Of a DNA stretch of 64,000 nt, positions 58,566 through 64,000 are shown piece after piece. The position numbers were made by a program, and so were the translations under genes. This DNA comes from Bedellia somnulentella. Taxonomy: Eukaryota > Arthropoda > Insecta > Lepidoptera > Bedelliidae. Within the stretch, counting starts at the first letter, position 1. Every line of letters starts with the position of its first letter. Under the pieces are notes generated by a model. It was not told where the DNA came from, searched no databases, and worked only from the letters and a program-made list of their open reading frames with translations. The stretch spans positions 17,574,678-17,638,677 of the forward strand of contig OY755180.1 in NCBI GenBank assembly GCA_963576735.1. Reading direction: 5' to 3'.

Positions 58566-58789
58566 TTTAATGGCAGTGTCGAGTGGAGGGTAGCGGGTTC
58601 GACCTCGGGTAAAATCAATCAGTCGTAACGAAAAGCACGAAATGCGTGTCGATCCAAATCAGAGACAAACGGAGCCTAAAATAACATGAAACTCTTGAAT
58701 GCTTTGGTTTCACGAAAATGTTAAAAGTTCGGGCCAGGGAATGTGAGTTTTTTTAATGTTTTTGTTTTTGAAAACCTCATGCGGGGATT

Positions 58790-59045
58790 ATTACTAATAA
58801 ATAAAGGAAAGAAAAAATTCGTTTACTCTTTTAAGTAGTGTTTGCGTTCCCTAACTTCGAATTTCCGAATTCGTAAAAAAATCGGAAGTAGGGAACGCAA
58901 ACATTACTTAAAAGTGTAAAAGAAACAAAGGATAGAAGAATTCCGCACTGGAAGCCCAATGGTATATGTATGTATGTATGTATGATAAATAAAGGAAAGA
59001 AAAATTTTGACACCGGCGAGGATCGAACCCGCGGCCTGTAATGTA
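58790..59045. repeat. Family E locus with internal hairpin
   Basis: ATAAATAAAGGAAAGAAAAA occurs at both sides (58798 and 58984). The first is followed by a hairpin (58829-58914, arms TTTTAAGTAGTGTTTGCG...). GTGTAAAAGAAACAAAGGAT follows, and a tRNA-like B-box remnant GAGGATCGAACCCGCGG lies on the right. A (TATG)n tract interrupts it. Unlike the 3.3 and 12.2 kb loci, the two flanking modules are in the same orientation here. Confidence 0.6.
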
Positions 59046-59239
59046 TGTATGTTTAAACCGTTATTAAAATAATTAACTAATACTAACGCCAAATTTTTGT
59101 TACAAATATGAATAGTTGTGGCATACGGAAAGACAGACAGACATGACAAAACTATAAGGATTTTGTCTATTGCTATTCCAAACTCTAAGAAACATAGCTA
59201 GAGCTTCGGTATTAGCGACTTGGGGAAATTGGGGAAAGT

Positions 59240-59425
59240 AGTAAAATAAATCCCATTTCTTCCGGTGGGCGATGCAGTTGGAGACCCATCACCAAAAACC
59301 TTCATTTTACCATCTTTCCCCACGCAACTTCCACAAGGTGGCTGAGGAATTTCTAATTTCTTAGCTCTGGCTACCCCTTCTAGGGATTTATAGCCGTGAG
59401 TATATGTATGTATGTATGTATGTAG
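59240..59425 (+). mobile_element. Family A SINE, internally deleted
   Basis: CCCATTTCTTCCGGTGGG joined directly to GCGATGCAGTTGGAGACC, then normal to GCCGTGAGTATATGTATG. The TACGTAAGAGG...GGATTTTTG segment is missing. Confidence 0.8.
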
Positions 59426-61020
59426 TAAAATAAAGGAGTCTTGGTTATAGATTTACAGCCTTATATTACTTAAATTTTAAATAGGGTATTTTTTAATTTA
59501 AGTAATACAAGGTCATAAATTATTTAAAAAGCCAGGGGCAGTACACTATATTAAAACACTAAACAGCAATAAAAAATGTTTCATGATAAATATCTCATGC
59601 TAAATACATTTTCAGCAGTGTTTTCCGTACTACCAATAAACAATTTCATGCCCCTACCCGAAATCTGGGACCATAAATACTCAATATGTCAATACCAGAG
59701 CCACGGTAGAGTTCATTCGGTAAATAAAGCCAAGCAGTTTTGTTATAATCGAACATAACCGGTGTAGAGGCTATTGATTACATCCTTATTGGCGATACTA
59801 TTCGATCGTCCGGCCGTAGATTTATCTGAGCCTTTGAATTATTTATGTTCTTACTTATATTGGGTTGGCGCATCTATTTTGTATCTATTGTAGTGTTTTT
59901 GGTTTGCTTGTAAATTCAATTTTCTTTTATACGGTTTGCATCGTGAAATATTCACGTCAGGTTTTATACTTGTTATTTGTGAGAGCGCTACCATATTTTT
60001 CTAAAAAATATATCGGTTTTGCCAAATTGGAGTATTTACATTGGGAGCAATTTAACACTCAATGCATGGATATATGGATTCCACTCGATTCCTTTTTTTG
60101 TGTGCAATTCAATAGTTTTGAAGCACATTCATGTTTTTTGTTAGATTGGAACTTCTGTTTGTATTAAATACGATTCGTAGTAGTTATTCTACCCTTTCTT
60201 GTTTAATCCATGAATTAGGTTTCCTACTGCTAAAAATTATTGATGTTTTGTAGCTTTGGGGCAGATTTTTCATAAATTTAAACCGTATGTAAAGTTGACG
60301 AAATAAAATGATAATAATTTTAAGTTTCAGCACGTGGTACTCACATTAGTGGCGGGAGAGTAAGTAAATTTCCATTTATGACGTTGAAAAAATGATTGTA
60401 AATTTTTAATTTTTTAATTAAAAACTTTTTGTTGTTTTATTTTCTTGAAAAGAAAAGAATGTTTTTATTTAGCACACATATACAGAATTCATACAATAAT
60501 TTAAAGAAATGGTTTCGCTAAATTGGGCCCACAATCAGTAATTTCTGATTTATGTATAGGTATACACAAAATCAGAACTCGTTTTCATTATGAGCCCTAC
60601 ATGGTGATGACAGTACGTCAGCAGCTATTTATATAAACTTGGAAAATTAAAAACAAGTTAGAACAACCAAACAAACAAACATATTTTCACTTATTACTGA
60701 GTCAATAATTATCAAAATTTTGAATAAAAAATAAAAAATAAAAAACCCTACTAAGATTTAGGTCAGATAAATCCATTAACTATAATATATTATATATATG
60801 TAATATATATAATTTCGAAAATTAAAATAAGTATGAGTAAATAGTCAATGAATAATGTAATAATTATATAAATTGTACATACATACCATATATATATAAA
60901 TAACACTATTATATGCAATACTCGACTACAAGTTTTGGCCGCCATTTAATTGTATGTTTAATAAATATTGCTTTAATTTAAGTTACTTGTACTTGTCTTG
61001 AGTACTTGTATGCAAATAGC
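59426..61020. other. No gene seen
   Basis: AT-rich with a TA-rich tract near 60780-60900. TATTGGGTTGGCGC at 59867 resembles the end of a mellifera-type mariner, but no partner end or coding remnant was found. The open frame 59865-60167 has no family signature. Confidence 0.45.
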
Positions 61021-61021
61021 A

Positions 61022-61180
61022 TATATGAAAGTTATAAATTCCAGAACGGCATAGCCAGAGCTTCGAAATTAGAAATGATTGACTCACTTTTAAAAGTTGA
61101 GTGGGAAAAAGTTTTTGAAATTAAGGTTATTCATTAATCACTAAAAAGTCCCAGCACCCCACGAATAGGTACGCACCTGA
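61022..61180 (-). mobile_element. Family A SINE, degraded
   Basis: TATAAATTCCAGAACGGCATAGCCAGAGC, CTCACTTTTAAAAGTTGAGTGGG and CACTAAAAAGTCCCAGCACCCC retain the order; the central GGGTCTCCAACC segment is lost. Confidence 0.6.
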
Positions 61181-61657
61181 AAAATACACTTCATATAATA
61201 TCCTGAAAGTACTCAAGTTGATGTATAATGCAATATACCCATCTCATAAAGCCAATTTATATGTACATCGAAATGCGAAATTATTGCACTCCGGAAAAGA
61301 GCTTATACTTGGTAAAACCGGTTGTGTTTTATAGAACCAACATGGGTTACGTATTAGGAAAAAAATGTATTTATAACATAAAACTGGACAAGTGTGAGTA
61401 CCACTCACTCACCGTAGTTTCTGTTCAGATTAACAGATTCGTTAAATCTTTTATAATATGGTTTAAGATTATTACATTTGTGCGGTTTTTCTCATTTACC
61501 TCATTGTTGTATTGTATATGGTGATTAATTAATTAATATAAATTTCGATCACACTGAGAGAGTCAGTATAAGTTTTTGTGACATATTGCAACATTCGCCA
61601 GCATGTAGCCCTGAGTATATGATTACAATTTCAATGACATAAAAATACACACTTAGA
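61181..61657. other. No gene seen
   Basis: A 98-codon plus-strand frame (61228-61524) starts with ATG but shows no motif, no coding-like composition and no splice support. I leave it uncalled. Confidence 0.45.
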
Positions 61658-61885
61658 TACATACATATACTCACGGCTATAAATCCCTAGATGGGGTAGC
61701 CAGAGCTAAGGCATTAAAAATTCCTCAGCCACTTTTGGAAAGTTGAGTGGGGAAAAGATGGTAAAATAAAAGTTGTTGGTGATGGGTCTCCAACCTAACC
61801 GCCCAAAAATCACTTAAAAATTCTTACTTACACCCACCGGAAAAAATGGGGTAGTGCTATTCTAACCCGATACTACACAGCGAAT
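61658..61885 (-). mobile_element. Family A SINE
   Basis: ACATACATATACTCACGGC to CCCGATACTACACAGCG, with a short deletion replacing the GCCCCAATACCGTTAG segment. Confidence 0.82.
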
Positions 61886-61904
61886 ATAGATCTTATAAGC
61901 AGAG

Positions 61905-62005
61905 AGGTGTCCGAGTCAGAAGTAAATAAGATTGATCTAGAAGGGTTTGCCAGGATGGTACAAAGTAGCAATTTATAGGCTCTGCCTATCTAGTGTGTAT
62001 GTTGC
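61905..62005 (+). mobile_element. Family B LINE, 3' scrap
   Basis: GAGGTGTCCGAGTCAGAAG, AAGATTGATCTAGAAGGGTTTGCCAGGATGG and GCTCTGCCTATCTAG. About 100 bases, with internal deletion. Confidence 0.55.
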
Positions 62006-62780
62006 GGTAAAGGGTTTGTGTAGAGAAACAAAATCATATTAAAGGGGTTCCATGTTTCCCAGTGAAAAAATGGGGTAAAAAGAGTAAAAACAATGAAAGT
62101 GTTACATTGTGAAATAACTAGAGCGGTAGGTGACATCGAATTCTTTGGATAGAGGGTTATTACCGACCGATATATTGCGGCTAGAGGCGAGATAGGGTTG
62201 GGACGATATCGATGTTTTAAAAATAATAATTTTTGTAAGCTATATTGTTATAAAACACTTTGAAATGGTAAAGCTATTGAAGGAGAGTAGCAATACATAC
62301 TAAAAGTGAAGTTTTATTCGAATCACTATAGTTCATGAAAATTATGTCTGGGAGCCAGAAAAGTTTCACATATAGTATAGATTATATTATATGCTATTAG
62401 AAAACGCAGAACAATCGAGTTTTATTTAAGAAAGCTAAGATGGTATTGCAATAGAGAGTGTTTCATGCGTACACATATTTCATATTAATTTAGATTTCAT
62501 TTGATATTATGCTAGTTACGTACTTATAATACATTAAATATACACATTGTAATTACAACGAGCACTAAATTCATTTAACTTTACTTCTATAACAAAAAAC
62601 CCTTTACATGGTCACAAATACTAAAGTAAGTACAATATTTTTTTCTAGTCTTATCGATAAAATCACTACACAACCCATCCCTAAAGCTAGCGACGACAAT
62701 ATTGGACAAATACCGAACACTGCGCTATTTTAATTTGAAGAAATTGTTGCCAGCCCTTCGAGTGTTGCCAGCGAACGTAA
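62006..62780. other. No gene seen
   Basis: AT-rich, no family recognised. Confidence 0.45.
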
Positions 62781-62792
62781 TTTACAACACGC

Positions 62793-62811
62793 ACGTGCCT
62801 GTGTGACGTCA
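62793..62811. promoter_or_regulatory. E-box and CRE-like palindromes side by side
   Basis: CACGTG at 62793-62798 and TGACGTCA at 62804-62811, 11 bases start to start. Such a pair would suit a promoter bound by bHLH and bZIP proteins. Which gene it would serve is unknown; the FRMPD4-like gene reads leftwards from here. Confidence 0.3.
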
Positions 62812-63029
62812 CGGATATGTTATCATCGTATTTCGGAGGTACACGCAAAATGGGAATAGGAATTCTTGACACCACTGTTGCGAAGGATTTATTTAGGTTG
62901 TATTATTTTACTAGATTATTCGCCTCCATGGTGTATCGGTTAGGTTTTGGTTTCGATGCTCAGGGGTTGCACTTAGACACTCAATTAATGAAAAATCAAG
63001 CATCTATATTTATTATACTTATGTTTCTC

Positions 63030-63098
63030 TCGGCAGGGATCAAACCTTCGGATCTAGAAGCGATCATTTACCAACTACACCATGGACGTCGATTAATT
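63030..63098 (-). repeat. tRNA-like SINE head (family H relative)
   Basis: The minus strand gives GTCCATGGTGTAGTTGGTAA (A-box region) and CGAAGGTTTGATCC (B box), then CTGCCGAGAGAAACATAAG, similar in layout to 42109. The stems do not close as a tRNA. A plus-strand frame over it (62817-63104) is incidental. Confidence 0.55.
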
Positions 63099-63171
63099 TC
63101 ATGAGTGTTGTATTTGTGGCAAAGACTTTATTGTAAGGGAGTCAGGATAATTTAACAATATATTTTGTTGT

Positions 63172-63450
63172 AGCTGTGTAGTGTCGGCTTAGAATAAAGC
63201 TGTGTAGTGTCGGCTTAGAATAACACTTTAACATTTCTCCCGTGGGGGATCGTAAGAGGCGACAAAGGGTATAGGGGCTTTTTAAGTGAATTTTGGGCGA
63301 TGTGGTTGGAGACCCGTCTCCAAAAACATTTATTATTACCATCTTTTCCCCAATCAACTTCCAAAAGTGGCTGAGGAATTTCTCATTTCAAAGCTCTGGC
63401 TACCCCGTTGAGGAATTTATAGCCGTGAGTATATGTATGTATGTATGTAG
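63172..63450 (+). mobile_element. Family A SINE with a duplicated 5' end
   Basis: AGCTGTGTAGTGTCGGCTTA is present twice in tandem (63173 and 63199) before the rest of the element, which ends GCCGTGAGTATATG and (TATG)n. The second unit continues into the full element. Confidence 0.85.
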
Positions 63451-64000
63451 AAGTCTGAGAGTACTTTATTTCTTTTTTCTTTATGTGCATTTATTATTGC
63501 ATAATGGAGTAGTTTGTAAATGCATTGTTCCTTGCAAAACATGCTTAACTGAGAGCTAGATCTCTGGAAACTGTGATCTTTGTTAACTTTCATTGCGGTA
63601 AATGAATGACAAATAATATATTAACTTACTTGATTATTGAAAATAAGTTATGTATATGACCGCTAGTATACTACAAAAATATGGATACCAATATTATTTC
63701 TGCCATCTTACTGCGGTGTATTTACCGCAGAGCGTCAGTCATTAAAGTCGATGCATAGTTTGCCAGCGGAATTCATACAAAGTTGGTGCGGCGTGTCGTT
63801 AGCAACTCCTTATCAACTAACTTTGTTATTTCTTGCTGAGTTCGCTTCTTGATCGATCATCGCAAGTTTTGATGTTACTTAGCTGGTATATTTTAGATCT
63901 TTATATAAGTTCATTGGTCCAAAAGGGTTGAGTGTCTGATACTTCATGTATAGGAGATAAAATGGGACCTATTTAGATAAAAAAGGTATGTTAAGATGGT
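63451..64000. other. No gene seen; possible family B start at the edge
   Basis: AT-rich. The last ~25 bases (AAAAAAGGTATGTTAAGATGG) resemble AAAAAGGAATGTTGAGATGG of the LINE segment at 115-135, so another copy may begin here. Confidence 0.35.

Noticed and set aside
59867..60300. Second mariner based on TATTGGGTTGGCGC
   Set aside because: Only one end-like string, no inverted partner, no TA-bounded element and no transposase remnant.
61228..61524. 98-codon plus-strand frame
   Set aside because: No motif, AT-driven composition, no neighbouring exon.
62817..63104. 95-codon frame starting near the CRE-like site
   Set aside because: Its second half is the antisense of a tRNA-like SINE head, so the frame is incidental.
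1..64000. Bacterial or viral origin, operons, Shine-Dalgarno sites, toxin genes
   Set aside because: Spliced animal gene, retroposons and mariner throughout; nothing prokaryotic or viral was seen.

Overview
The window is AT-rich, intron-dense and loaded with transposable elements. It reads as insect nuclear DNA, most likely from a moth or butterfly. The basis is tRNA-derived and LINE-tailed SINEs, (TATG)n-tailed retroposons, mariner, the tandem ACCGACTTC-AAAAAAGGAGG repeat and the GGGTTCCGTA-type repeat (familiar from Lepidoptera by recall, not by search), together with canonical GT-AG introns.

One host gene can be reconstructed. It lies on the minus strand from 43076 down to 17396: thirteen coding exons, all with GT-AG junctions and compatible phases, encode about 1,562 residues. 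The order is WW domain, PDZ domain, FERM domain (F1-F2-F3), a single 2.7 kb exon encoding a long disordered proline-rich region, and a short C-terminal helical region ending in a stop. This is the architecture of FRMPD4/Preso, a FERM and PDZ scaffold. The exon carrying the initiator ATG was not found; it should lie to the right of 43076.

Layout. 1-17 kb is intergenic: fragments of several retroposon families and no host exon I can support. 17.4-43.1 kb is the FRMPD4-like gene, whose introns hold a nearly intact jockey/CR1-type LINE (31.9-35.2 kb), a 652-bp direct tandem duplication (24.55-25.85 kb), a decaying tandem array of partial copies of exon 6 (26.5-28.5 kb), a 145-bp tandem repeat (38.6-39.4 kb) and two elements with long terminal inverted repeats (40.2-42.6 kb). 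43-64 kb lies upstream of the WW exon: many SINE copies, a complete mariner with an intact transposase (52.8-54.1 kb), a non-coding element with roughly 345-bp inverted repeats and an 8-bp target duplication (54.4-55.6 kb), and two GC-rich patches that could be promoter sequence.

The repeat story links together. Three abundant families share one 3' end: the 3' end of a LINE (family B), a 245-bp SINE-like repeat present in nearly thirty copies or fragments (family A), and a tRNA-headed SINE (family C). The shared end is CTCTG-C-ACCCC, a short GGG-paired hairpin, G-CGTGA and a TATG-type tail. Several family A copies have readable 10-15 bp target-site duplications, so A moves by target-primed reverse transcription. 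The simplest reading is that A and C use the family B enzyme by mimicking its 3' end. Family names A-H are labels used only in this annotation.
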